This document shows positions 27,093-35,426 of a DNA stretch of 61,045 nucleotides, in pieces. The DNA is from Microvirga zambiensis WSM3693. Its GTDB lineage: Bacteria; Pseudomonadota; Alphaproteobacteria; Rhizobiales; Beijerinckiaceae. A model generated the notes under the pieces. It saw nothing but the letters and a program-made list of their open reading frames with translations, was not told the origin of the DNA and made no database searches. Every line of letters begins with the position of its first letter. The stretch's first letter is position 1. The DNA is taken from NCBI RefSeq assembly GCF_016735695.1, contig NZ_JAERQD010000040.1:1-61045 (forward strand), read 5' to 3'. A program made the position numbers and the translations under genes.

Positions 27093-28493
27093 TCAGTAGC
27101 GGTAGTGATCCGGCTTGAACGGGCCCTTCTCGGAGACGCCGATATAGGAGGCCTGGTCCGGACGCAGCTTGGTGAGCTTCACGCCGATCTTCTCGAGATG
27201 CAGCGAGGCCACCTTCTCGTCCAGGTGCTTCGGCAGGGTATAGACCGTCTTCTCGTACTTGCCGGCGTTGTTCCAGAGCTCGATCTGGGCGAGCGTCTGG
27301 TTGGTGAACGAGGCCGACATCACGAAGGACGGGTGACCCATGGCGTTGCCCAGGTTCACGAGGCGGCCTTCCGAGAGCAGGATGATGCGGTGCCCGTCGG
27401 GGAACGTGATCTCGTCGACCTGCGGCTTGATGTTGGTCCACTTGAGGTTTTTGAGGCCCGCGACCTGGATCTCGTTGTCGAAGTGGCCGATGTTGCAGAC
27501 GATCGCCCGGTCCTTCATCGCCCGCATGTGGTCGAGGGTGATGACGTCCTTGTTGCCGGTGGCGGTGACGAAGATGTCGGCGCGGGGAGCCGCGTCCTCC
27601 ATGGTCGTGACCTCATAGCCTTCCATGGCGGCCTGCAGGGCGCAGATCGGGTCGACTTCCGAGACGAGCACGCGGCAGCCGGCCTGGCGCAGCGAGGCGG
27701 CGGAGCCCTTGCCCACGTCGCCGAAGCCCGCGACCATGGCGACCTTGCCGGCCATCATCACGTCCGTGCCGCGGCGGATGCCGTCGACGAGCGACTCGCG
27801 GCAGCCATAGAGGTTGTCGAACTTCGACTTGGTGACCGAGTCGTTCACGTTGATCGCCGGGAAGAGGAGCTTGCCCTCCTTGGCCATGATGTAGAGGCGG
27901 TGCACGCCCGTGGTGGTCTCTTCCGAGACGCCCTTGATCGCGGCGGCGACTTCCGCGAACCAGCCCTTCGGCTTCTCCTTGAGCAGGCGCTTGATCAGCG
28001 CGAAGAGCACTTCTTCTTCTTCCGCGCCCGGCTTGTCGAGGAAGGCCACGTCGCCCTGCTCGGCGCGAAGACCCAGATGGACGAGCATGGTGGCGTCGCC
28101 GCCGTCGTCGAGGATCATGTTCGGCACGCCGCCGCCATGCCAGTCGAACAGCTTGGCGGTGTAATCCCAGTACTCGGTCAGGGTCTCGCCCTTATAGGCG
28201 AAGACCGGGATGCCGGCGGCGGCGATGGCGGCGGCAGCGTGGTCCTGAGTCGAATAGATGTTGCAGGAGACCCAGCGGATGTCGGCACCCAGAGCCTTCA
28301 GGGTCTCGATGAGGACCGCGGTCTGGATGGTCATGTGGAGCGAGCCGGCGATGCGGGCGCCCTTCAGGGGCTGCTTCGGGCCGTATTCCTCGCGGACGGC
28401 CATCAGGCCCGGCATCTCGGTCTCGGCGATCGAGATCTCCTTGCGGCCGAAATCGGCAAGGCTGATGTCTTTGACGATGTAATCCTGCGCCAT
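27093..28493 (-). CDS. ahcY: Adenosylhomocysteinase
   Basis: NAD-dependent hydrolysis of S-adenosylhomocysteine to adenosine and homocysteine, completing the methylation cycle. 466 residues, the long bacterial form with the extra insert. The NAD-binding loop is VAGFGDVGKGSAASL; FPAINVNDSVTKSKFDN carries substrate and NAD contacts, and the C-terminus PFKPDHYRY is the conserved Lys-Tyr tail that reaches the partner subunit's NAD. GAGAGG precedes the ATG. An inverted repeat at 28569-28588 is a likely operator. Confidence 0.98.
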   Translation of the reverse strand: MAQDYIVKDISLADFGRKEISIAETEMPGLMAVREEYGPKQPLKGARIAGSLHMTIQTAVLIETLKALGADIRWVSCNIYSTQDHAAAAIAAAGIPVFAYKGETLTEYWDYTAKLFDWHGGGVPNMILDDGGDATMLVHLGLRAEQGDVAFLDKPGAEEEEVLFALIKRLLKEKPKGWFAEVAAAIKGVSEETTTGVHRLYIMAKEGKLLFPAINVNDSVTKSKFDNLYGCRESLVDGIRRGTDVMMAGKVAMVAGFGDVGKGSAASLRQAGCRVLVSEVDPICALQAAMEGYEVTTMEDAAPRADIFVTATGNKDVITLDHMRAMKDRAIVCNIGHFDNEIQVAGLKNLKWTNIKPQVDEITFPDGHRIILLSEGRLVNLGNAMGHPSFVMSASFTNQTLAQIELWNNAGKYEKTVYTLPKHLDEKVASLHLEKIGVKLTKLRPDQASYIGVSEKGPFKPDHYRY

Positions 28494-28568
28494 GATGGCC
28501 TCTCTCTTTCACCCGTGCGGTTGAGTTGGCGCAGTCTCTACCAGAGCTCGCGGAGAGAGGCAATCAAG

Positions 28569-28588
28569 ATATAAAGATGTCTTTATAT
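28569..28588. promoter_or_regulatory. Candidate SAM-cycle repressor operator upstream of ahcY
   Basis: A perfect inverted repeat, ATATAAAGA-TG-TCTTTATAT, centred about 85 bases upstream of the ahcY ATG. It is strikingly AT-rich for this genome. Operators of this shape are bound by ArsR/SmtB-family regulators, one of which (SahR) governs SAM-cycle genes in other proteobacteria; the assignment here is inference. Confidence 0.5.
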
Positions 28589-28618
28589 GTCCGGTGAGAG
28601 GATAGGCCTATCTCTGAC

Positions 28619-28705
28619 CGTCATGGCCGGTCTTGTGCCGGCCATCCCGATACGGAAAAGCGCCGCGCCTCACCGATCGAGATCACCGGCACGAGGCCGG
28701 TGACG
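28619..28705. repeat. Palindromic intergenic repeat, copy 5 (between HPr and ahcY)
   Basis: Starts CGTCATGGCCGG and ends GGTGACG, with a GGCCGGTCTTGTGCCGGCC hairpin and ATCACCGGCACGAGGCCGGT at the other side. It belongs to the same family as copies 1-4 but has a more diverged middle. Confidence 0.75.
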
Positions 28706-28738
28706 ACGTGGGAGGGATGGGAACGACTGGAAGCGGGC

Positions 28739-29068
28739 CTACTCGTCCTCGCCGAATTTGTTGGCGAGAAGGTCGTCGATGGCCTGGAGGCAGATCGTGG
28801 CGTCCTGGCCCTTGGCGGTGACGGTGATGGTGGTGCCCTGCGCGGCGGCGAGGGTCAAAAGGCCCATGATCGAGCGTCCGCCCACGGTCTCGCCGCAGCG
28901 GGTCACGGTCACGTCCGCGTTGAAGCGCTCGACGGTCTGGACGAACTTGGCGGATGCACGGGCATGGAGGCCGCGCCGATTGACGATCGGCAGCTCCCTG
29001 ACCAGGGCGCCGTCGGGCACGGCAACAGGCGGGCAGTCCTGATCGAGGGGGCGGTCCATCGCGGTCAT
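28739..29068 (-). CDS. ptsH: Phosphocarrier protein HPr
   Basis: HPr relays phosphate from enzyme I to EIIA proteins. The start chosen is the ATG at 29068, overlapping the EIIA stop as ATGA; three codons later is a second ATG. The 109-residue protein has the phospho-histidine H35 in NRRGLHARASAKF and the regulatory serine S66 in GGRSIMGLLTLAA, target of HprK. The N-terminal 20 residues are longer than usual. There is no sugar-specific EIIBC nearby, so this is the regulatory PTS of alphaproteobacteria. Confidence 0.93.
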   Translation of the reverse strand: MTAMDRPLDQDCPPVAVPDGALVRELPIVNRRGLHARASAKFVQTVERFNADVTVTRCGETVGGRSIMGLLTLAAAQGTTITVTAKGQDATICLQAIDDLLANKFGEDE

Positions 29069-29466
29069 TTTCCCGACAGAACGCGCGAAGCGATGTTGAT
29101 GTATTTGCGTCCCGCCTCCTGGGCATGGGACACCGCGTCGGCCAGGGGCTCCTCGTCGCGCACGCTGGCGAGCTTGATCAGCATGGGAAGGTTGATGCCC
29201 GCGACCACCTCGACGGAGCCGCCATTCATGCAGGAAAGAGCCAGGTTCGAAGGCGTGCCGCCGAACATGTCCGTCAGGACGACAACCCCCTCGCCCGAAT
29301 TGACCCGGCACACAGCGGCCATGATGTCCTTGCGCCGTGTCTCCATGTCGTCGTCGGGGCCGATCGTGATCGTTTCAAGCTGCTCTTGAGGTCCCACGAC
29401 ATGCTCCAGCGCCGCCTTGAATTCCGTCGCGAGCTGCCCGTGAGTGACGAGCACCATTCCAATCAT
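29065..29466 (-). CDS. PTS EIIA component, mannose family (regulatory)
   Basis: A 133-residue EIIA-Man-type protein that accepts phosphate from HPr on H9 (VLVTHGQLA). VVVLTDMFGGTPSNLAL is the family signature. In alphaproteobacteria it has no cognate transporter and is thought to act in signalling with EI-Ntr, HPr and HprK. It overlaps ptsH by four bases and follows hprK by 88 bases. Confidence 0.92.
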   Translation of the reverse strand: MIGMVLVTHGQLATEFKAALEHVVGPQEQLETITIGPDDDMETRRKDIMAAVCRVNSGEGVVVLTDMFGGTPSNLALSCMNGGSVEVVAGINLPMLIKLASVRDEEPLADAVSHAQEAGRKYINIASRVLSGK

Positions 29467-29554
29467 AATGTTACAGGTCCGAAGGCTCCAAGAGCGGAGC
29501 CGCTATTTTGTGCACCGCGAAGCCAAGCGCAAGAGCATTGAGCGGAAAAGTTCA

Positions 29555-30010
29555 TCACAGTGTCACGACCGTGTCGCAAACACCACTCAGGCAGCCCAGG
29601 GCGATGTCCGCCGAGATTGCCCCGGCCTGAAGACGAAGGCGAGGGATCATGACGCCGCATAGGACAATTTGCTTCTCGCCCTCCTCGGGATAGCGATCGG
29701 GGTCGTCGCACAGATCGATCACCAGCCGCACGATGGCCGCGGTTTCGAAGGGCTGCCGGACGATGCCGAGGCCATGGATCTCGATGCAGCCGCCGAGGGG
29801 CTCCACAGGGCGCGCGAGGAGACGGCCATTGTGCTGTTCGAGGCGCGTCCGGTCGTCGCTGACGAGACGCCCGAAGCGGCCGGTCTCGTTGGCCCGGGAG
29901 ATCACGTCGCGGGCGAGAGTCGACTTGCCCGAGCCCGACGGGCCGCGGATCAGGAGGCCCGCCTCGCCGACGAGCACGCAGCCGGCGTGAATGGTCTCCG
30001 CCCCCGTCAA
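29555..30010 (-). CDS. hprK: HPr kinase/phosphorylase, short alphaproteobacterial form
   Basis: Phosphorylates HPr on its regulatory serine. At 151 residues it contains only the catalytic C-terminal domain of the Gram-positive enzyme (about 310 residues): P-loop GPSGSGKS (23-30), LVSDDRTRLE, and the signature EIHGLGIVR. This truncation is normal for Rhizobiales. Its start overlaps the chvG stop (ATGA), tying the regulatory PTS to the ChvG/ChvI system by translational coupling. Confidence 0.93.
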   Translation of the reverse strand: MTGAETIHAGCVLVGEAGLLIRGPSGSGKSTLARDVISRANETGRFGRLVSDDRTRLEQHNGRLLARPVEPLGGCIEIHGLGIVRQPFETAAIVRLVIDLCDDPDRYPEEGEKQIVLCGVMIPRLRLQAGAISADIALGCLSGVCDTVVTL

Positions 30011-31860
30011 GGCTCCCTCTTCCCCGGCTCGCGCCTGGCCTTGCCCTTATCCTTCCTGTCCTGATCCTTCTTGGCCTTCGCCCCTTCGATGGGCAGGCGG
30101 ATGATGAAGCGGGCGCCGAGCCGCCGGGGCTCGCCGGTCTCGTCGGGGGAGCCGAGACGGTTCTCGGCGCGGATCGTGCCGCGATGGGCCTCGATGATCT
30201 GGCGCGAGATCGACAGGCCGAGGCCGGAATTCTGGCCGAAGCCCTGCTCGGGCCGGTCGGTGTAGAAGCGCTCGAAGATCCGGTCGAGGGCATCCGGCTC
30301 GATGCCCGGCCCGCTGTCCTCCACCAGGATCTCGACCTCGTTCCTGCGGCGGCGGATCGAGACCCGCACCGTCTCGTCGGGCGGCGAGAACGAGCGCGCG
30401 TTGTCGATCAGGTTGTTGAACACCTGGCCGAGGCGGCTGTCATGGCCGAGGACCAGGAAGGCATCCCGGCCATGCGCCTGGCGGTCGATGCTCAGGGTGA
30501 TGAGCGGGTCGTGCTCCTGGCGGCGCTGATTGGCGACCGAGACCACCGCCTCGAGAAGGCGCACCATGTCCACCGGCTCCGAATCGGAGCGGGCAAGCTC
30601 CGCATCGAGGCGCGAGGCGTCGGAGATGTCGCTGATCAGGCGGTCGAGGCGCTTCACGTCGTGCTGGATGATCGACAGAAGCCGCTGGCGCGAGTCGTCG
30701 CTGCGGGCGAGCGGCAGGGTCTCGACCGCGCTGCGCAGCGAGGTCAGCGGATTCTTCAGTTCGTGCGCCACGTCCGCGGCGAAGCTCTCGATCGCGTCGA
30801 TGCGGTTGTAGAGCGCCTTCGTCATGTCGCGCAGAGCGCCCGACAGGTGGCCGATCTCGTCCGCGCGGCCGGTGAAGTCGGGAATCTCCTGGCGGGATTT
30901 CGTCCCCCAGCGCACCCGCTCGGCAGCCTCCGCGAGGCGGCGGACCGGGCCGGCGATGGCGCCGGCGAGAAAGAGCGACAGCACGATCATCACCACGGCT
31001 GCCACCAGGAAGACCTGCAGCAGGGCGAAGCGCTCGGAGGCGATGATGGCGTCGATGTCGCCTTCCTGGGTGGAGAGCAGGAGCGCGCCCTGGACCGCGC
31101 GGAAGCGCTGGATCGGCACGGCGACGGAGACGATGGTCTCGCCCCGGTTGTTGACGCGCACCACGCTCGATTGCTGGCCCGCGAAGGCCTGCTGCACTTC
31201 GGCTAAGGATTTGCCGTTGGCGGGGCCGGCCTCCTCGAGCACAGGACGCTTGGTGCGCCGGAACATCTTGCGGATGCTGTTCCAGGTGCGCTCCATCACG
31301 CTGGTCGTGTCCTCGACATTCGCGACCGGCGGCAGCTCCATGCGCAGGATGTCGCCGCGGGAATAGAACGACCTGGAATCGAGCAGCAGCAGTCCGTCCC
31401 GGTCGAAGATGCGGGCGCGGGTCTTGGTGGGCGTCACGAGGCGGCGCAGCAGGGGCGCGACGCGCTCGGGATTGATCGAGAACTCGAGAGCCGAGAAGGA
31501 TTCGTCGGTGAACCGCTCCGTTTCGCCAGCCTGCATCTGCAGCAGCTGGTCCGGATCGATGGTGATGGTGTTGGTTTCCACCGTGGCCGAGCCGGCGATG
31601 GCGCCGGCGATGATCTCGCCCTGGGTGAGCAGGCTCTGCACGCGGGCTTCGATCAGTCCTTCGCGGAATTGATTGAGATAGAGGAAGCCGATGAGCAGCG
31701 CGACAAGGCCGGCGAGGTTGAGGACGACGATCCGGCGGGTCAGGCTCGACGAGCCGCTCTGGATGATCATGCGGCCGAATTGCTTCAGCCGCTCCAGGGC
31801 GCTCCGGGGAGCCGGCGGATCGTCGAATGTCGCCTCGGCGTGGATGGGCTCAGCCTTCAT
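30007..31860 (-). CDS. chvG: Sensor histidine kinase ChvG
   Basis: A 617-residue membrane sensor; in Agrobacterium, Sinorhizobium and Brucella (BvrS) it responds to acid and envelope stress. Transmembrane helices at about residues 44-64 and 279-302 bracket a periplasmic sensor of about 215 residues, followed by HAMP, the H-box DVAHELKNPL with H366, and an ATPase domain (NNLIDNARSF, EDSGPGIEPD, NSGLGLSISRQI). The C-terminus is lysine/arginine-rich. It follows chvI by 43 bases and overlaps hprK. Confidence 0.94.
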   Translation of the reverse strand: MKAEPIHAEATFDDPPAPRSALERLKQFGRMIIQSGSSSLTRRIVVLNLAGLVALLIGFLYLNQFREGLIEARVQSLLTQGEIIAGAIAGSATVETNTITIDPDQLLQMQAGETERFTDESFSALEFSINPERVAPLLRRLVTPTKTRARIFDRDGLLLLDSRSFYSRGDILRMELPPVANVEDTTSVMERTWNSIRKMFRRTKRPVLEEAGPANGKSLAEVQQAFAGQQSSVVRVNNRGETIVSVAVPIQRFRAVQGALLLSTQEGDIDAIIASERFALLQVFLVAAVVMIVLSLFLAGAIAGPVRRLAEAAERVRWGTKSRQEIPDFTGRADEIGHLSGALRDMTKALYNRIDAIESFAADVAHELKNPLTSLRSAVETLPLARSDDSRQRLLSIIQHDVKRLDRLISDISDASRLDAELARSDSEPVDMVRLLEAVVSVANQRRQEHDPLITLSIDRQAHGRDAFLVLGHDSRLGQVFNNLIDNARSFSPPDETVRVSIRRRRNEVEILVEDSGPGIEPDALDRIFERFYTDRPEQGFGQNSGLGLSISRQIIEAHRGTIRAENRLGSPDETGEPRRLGARFIIRLPIEGAKAKKDQDRKDKGKARREPGKREP

Positions 31861-31903
31861 GCCGCTCGTTGGCCCCGCCAGTTCGCTTGCGCCTTCAAAA
31901 GCG

Positions 31904-32602
31904 TCAGGCTTCCTTGAAGCGGTAGCCCACGCCGTAGAGGGTCTCGATCATTTCGAAAGTCTGGTCAACCGACTTGAACTTCTTGCGCAGGCGCTTGATG
32001 TGGCTGTCGATGGTCCTGTCGTCCACATAGACCTGGTCGTCATAGGCCGCATCCATCAGGGCGTTGCGGCTTTTCACCACCCCCGGGCGCGTGGCGAGCG
32101 CCTGCAGGATCAGGAATTCCGTCACGGTGAGGGTGACCGGCTCGCCCTTCCAGGTGCAGGCATGGCGTTCCGGGTCCATCTTGAGCTGCCCGCGCTCGAG
32201 CGCCTTCGGGTCGGCCTCCTTGGGCGCGGTCTGGTCCTTGGGCGCGAAACGGCGCAGAACGGCCTTCACGCGCTCGACCAGCAGACGCTGGGAGAACGGC
32301 TTCCGGATGAAGTCGTCGGCGCCCATCTTGAGGCCGAACAATTCGTCGATCTCCTCGTCCTTCGAGGTCAGGAAGATCACCGGCAGGTCCGATTTCTGGC
32401 GCAGGCGGCGCAGCAGCTCCATGCCGTCCATGCGCGGCATCTTGATGTCGAAGATGGCGAGATCCGGCGGGGCATGCTTGAGCCCGTCCAGGGCCGAGGC
32501 TCCGTCCGTATAAGTCTGAATGCGGTAGCCCTCCGCCTCGAGGGCGATGGACACAGAGGTCAGGATATTGCGATCGTCATCGACGAGGGCGATCGTTGGC
32601 AT
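31904..32602 (-). CDS. chvI: Response regulator ChvI
   Basis: An OmpR/PhoB-family regulator of 232 residues. The receiver has the acidic pocket D8-D9-D10, the phospho-acceptor D52 in FDIKMP and K104-region KPF. The C-terminal winged helix includes LTVTEFLILQALATRPG and DDRTIDSHIKRLRKKF. It heads the chvI-chvG-hprK-EIIA-ptsH operon and is divergent from pckA, which ChvI is known or suspected to regulate in relatives. Confidence 0.95.
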   Translation of the reverse strand: MPTIALVDDDRNILTSVSIALEAEGYRIQTYTDGASALDGLKHAPPDLAIFDIKMPRMDGMELLRRLRQKSDLPVIFLTSKDEEIDELFGLKMGADDFIRKPFSQRLLVERVKAVLRRFAPKDQTAPKEADPKALERGQLKMDPERHACTWKGEPVTLTVTEFLILQALATRPGVVKSRNALMDAAYDDQVYVDDRTIDSHIKRLRKKFKSVDQTFEMIETLYGVGYRFKEA

Positions 32603-33101
32603 GAACTCTTCCTTAGCTTAAGCACGGGCGAATGTCGGCTGTTTCGTCCCGTCTGACAACGCAGAGGGCCCAAAAATGTCCCCAACTGCGCCTTTCTCGT
32701 GGCACAAATATGGTTTCGCCCAGGAGATGGACCAGGGGGTGGCCCTGACGTGGTGCCTGTGAGACGGCAATTCAACCGAGGCCGAACCATCGGTCGCGGC
32801 CGCAAGAACACGGCTCCGATGCCCGCGTGTGTTTTCCCTTGCGGCAGGTAACCATCATACGAAAGAACTCGAAAAATCCCGGAAATCCAGGCGAATGAGC
32901 CGATTGAAGGTCTGGCATCCGGGAAAATAGAATGCGATGAAACGGCCAGAGTTGACCGGATCGGCAGCTGACCTAAAGAAGGTTCCATGTTCAAGCGTGA
33001 CGGCAAAGTTTTGCCCGAATTGTTTGGCCCTACCCATCCGACGGCCATCGGACAGCGGCCCATCCGGCCGCGCGGTGACCGGCAATCAGGAGAAGTCTTC
33101 C
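32603..33101. other. Divergent chvI-pckA intergenic region
   Basis: This 499-base gap has no credible gene. A weak pckA promoter candidate is TTGACC (32952-32957), 16 bases, TAAAGA (32974-32979). The pckA ribosome-binding site AGGAGAA is at about 33089-33095. The left part should hold the chvI promoter, which I could not place. Confidence 0.4.
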
Positions 33102-34712
33102 GTGGAAAATATCGGCGTGTTCAACAGCGCACAGGGCGCTGAGGGCTCCGGCCTCCGCAACCTCAAACGGGTCTATTGGAATCTCGAGGCGCCCGCGCTC
33201 TACGAGCAGTCCCTGACCCGGGGCGAGACCAGGCTGGTGCAGGGCGGTGCGCTTCTGGCCGACACCGGCGTGCATACGGGCCGCTCGCCAAAGGACAAGT
33301 TCGTGGTGCGCGACGAGACCACGGAAAACACCGTTTGGTGGGACAATAACGGCGCCATCACCCCCGGCCATTTCGATACCCTGCTGGCCGACTTCCTCGC
33401 CCATGCCGAGGGCAAGGAGCTGTTCGCGCAGGATCTCTACGGCGGCGCCGATCCGGCCTACCGGGTCAAGGCCCGCGTCTTCACGGAATATGCCTGGCAT
33501 TCCCTCTTCATCCGCAACCTGCTGATCCGCCCCGATCGCGGCGAGCTCACCGATTATGTGCCGGGACTGACCATCATCGACCTGCCGTCCTTCAAGGCCG
33601 ATCCGGCCCGTCACGGCTGCCGCACGGAAACGGTCATTGCCTGCGACTTCAAGCGCAAGATCGTGCTCATCGGCGGCACGTCCTATGCGGGCGAGATGAA
33701 GAAGTCGGTCTTCACCTATCTCAACTACGTCCTGCCCGCCCAGAAGATCATGCCCATGCATTGCTCCGCCAATGTGGGCGACAGGGGCGACGTGGCCGTG
33801 TTCTTCGGCCTCTCCGGCACCGGCAAGACCACGCTCTCCAACGATCCGGACCGCGTTCTGCTCGGCGACGACGAGCATGGCTGGACCCCGAACGGCGTAT
33901 TCAATTTCGAGGGCGGCTGCTACGCCAAGACCATCCGCCTCTCCCGCGAGGCGGAGCCGGAGATCTACGCCACCACCGAGCGCTTCGGCACGGTGCTGGA
34001 GAACGTGACCATCGACCCGATCACGCGCATTCCCGATTTCGACGACGCCTCGAAGACCGAGAACACGCGCTGCGCCTATCCGCTCGACTTCATTCCCAAT
34101 GCAAGCCCCAGCGGCCGCGCCGGCATTCCGAAGAACATCGTGATGCTCACCTGCGATGCCTTCGGCGTGCTGCCGCCCATCGCCAAGCTGACGCCGGCGG
34201 AAGCCATGTACCACTTCCTCTCCGGCTACACCGCGAAGGTGGCGGGTACGGAAAAGGGCGTGAAGGATCCGGAGGCGACGTTCTCGACCTGCTTCGGCGC
34301 GCCCTTCATGCCGCGTCACCCCTCCGAATACGGCAACCTGCTGCGCGATCTCATCGCCAAGCACTCGGTCGATTGCTGGCTCGTCAACACGGGCTGGACC
34401 GGCGGCAAATACGGCGTCGGCCGGCGCATGCCGATCCGCGTCACCCGCCGCCTGCTGACGGCGGCGCTCGACGGCTCGCTCTCCCGCGCCGATTTCCGCC
34501 GCGATCCCTATTTCGGCTTCGCGGTGCCGACCTCGGTGCCCGGCGTCGAGCCGCACATCCTCTATCCGGTCAAGACCTGGCAGAACAAGGCGGAATTCGC
34601 CGAGACCGCCCAGCGCCTGATCGACATGTTCAATGAGAACTTCAAGCGCTTCGAAGGCCACGTGGACTCGGACGTCCGCTCCGCCGCCCCGCAGACCTCG
34701 ATCGCGGCTTAG
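33102..34712 (+). CDS. pckA: Phosphoenolpyruvate carboxykinase (ATP)
   Basis: Oxaloacetate + ATP to PEP + CO2 + ADP, the entry to gluconeogenesis. The frame opens at 32937, but the family start is the GTG at 33102 (V-ENIGVFNSAQG) with AGGAGAA upstream; 536 residues. The kinase loop is FFGLSGTGKTTLSND; the metal/substrate segment GDDEHGW and RRMPIRVTR follow. A terminator hairpin lies 37 bases after the stop. Confidence 0.97.
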   Translation: MENIGVFNSAQGAEGSGLRNLKRVYWNLEAPALYEQSLTRGETRLVQGGALLADTGVHTGRSPKDKFVVRDETTENTVWWDNNGAITPGHFDTLLADFLAHAEGKELFAQDLYGGADPAYRVKARVFTEYAWHSLFIRNLLIRPDRGELTDYVPGLTIIDLPSFKADPARHGCRTETVIACDFKRKIVLIGGTSYAGEMKKSVFTYLNYVLPAQKIMPMHCSANVGDRGDVAVFFGLSGTGKTTLSNDPDRVLLGDDEHGWTPNGVFNFEGGCYAKTIRLSREAEPEIYATTERFGTVLENVTIDPITRIPDFDDASKTENTRCAYPLDFIPNASPSGRAGIPKNIVMLTCDAFGVLPPIAKLTPAEAMYHFLSGYTAKVAGTEKGVKDPEATFSTCFGAPFMPRHPSEYGNLLRDLIAKHSVDCWLVNTGWTGGKYGVGRRMPIRVTRRLLTAALDGSLSRADFRRDPYFGFAVPTSVPGVEPHILYPVKTWQNKAEFAETAQRLIDMFNENFKRFEGHVDSDVRSAAPQTSIAA

Positions 34713-34748
34713 CGAATAAAGTTACAATCTTTTCGGAATAATGTTACC

Positions 34749-34775
34749 AAGGCGGCCCATGGGCCGCCTTTTCTC
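34749..34775 (+). terminator. Terminator of pckA, overlapping the next start codon
   Basis: AAGGCGGCCC (34749-34758) pairs with GGGCCGCCTT (34761-34770), followed by TTCTC. The two loop bases (34759-34760) are the first bases of the proposed ATG of the next gene. Confidence 0.75.
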
Positions 34776-35205
34776 ATTTCCTGCAAAGCTGCTTCTCGCC
34801 GGCATCGCCATCGGCCTGATGGCCTCTCCTGCCATGGCGGAAGTCTGCGACAAGGTCATGAGCGGGGTCGGCGCCGGCTGGCCGATGCCCGTAGGCTTGT
34901 GGCGCCATCTGCTGAACGAGCTTCTGTCCTTTCCCGTCCTGATCGGATTGGGCGTCGCTGCCATCACGATTGCGGATCCCAAATTCGGCCGCTGGTTCTC
35001 ACTTCCGGCCGGTCTGGGGGTCGGAACGCTCGCCGCGATGTCGGTCCAAGAGAACCTGTTTCCGCGTCAGCTCGTGGAATTGGCACGCCTGGAGGGCTGC
35101 GGCGATGCCTATTGGGCAAGCGCCATCCTCTCCACGCTCGTGACCGTCCTGTTGATGAGCACCTTCGTCTGGTCGTTCTACCGAAAGTCCGACCAGGACA
35201 GCTGA
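34759..35205 (+). CDS. Hypothetical membrane protein
   Basis: 148 residues, unrecognised. MGRLFSFPAKLLLAGIAIG begins a probable cleavable signal peptide ending near MASPAMA (about residue 27). Three hydrophobic stretches follow: about 52-70, 77-92 and 117-137. The Cys pair CDKV and LEGCGDAYW could form a periplasmic disulfide. An ATG six codons upstream (34741) is an alternative start, but it lies before the pckA terminator hairpin. If 34759 is used, either the pckA terminator is leaky or a promoter hides inside pckA. Confidence 0.55.
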   Translation: MGRLFSFPAKLLLAGIAIGLMASPAMAEVCDKVMSGVGAGWPMPVGLWRHLLNELLSFPVLIGLGVAAITIADPKFGRWFSLPAGLGVGTLAAMSVQENLFPRQLVELARLEGCGDAYWASAILSTLVTVLLMSTFVWSFYRKSDQDS

Positions 35206-35426
35206 TGCGACTTCGCACTCCCGACGATCGGGCTGGGACGTCATTCTTCCCTAACGGAAGAAAGAAGGAATTCCGCGCGGCCGCGAAGCTCGCGACGCTA
35301 AAGTCACCCCAGACGCTTCCCAGCCATGCATTAAAGGAATTCTGAAAAAGCAAAATGCCTGTATGATGACAGGCAAGTAAGACGGGATTCGCCTAGGGCG
35401 TTCTCGCGTCCAGGTGGGATCCGCTC

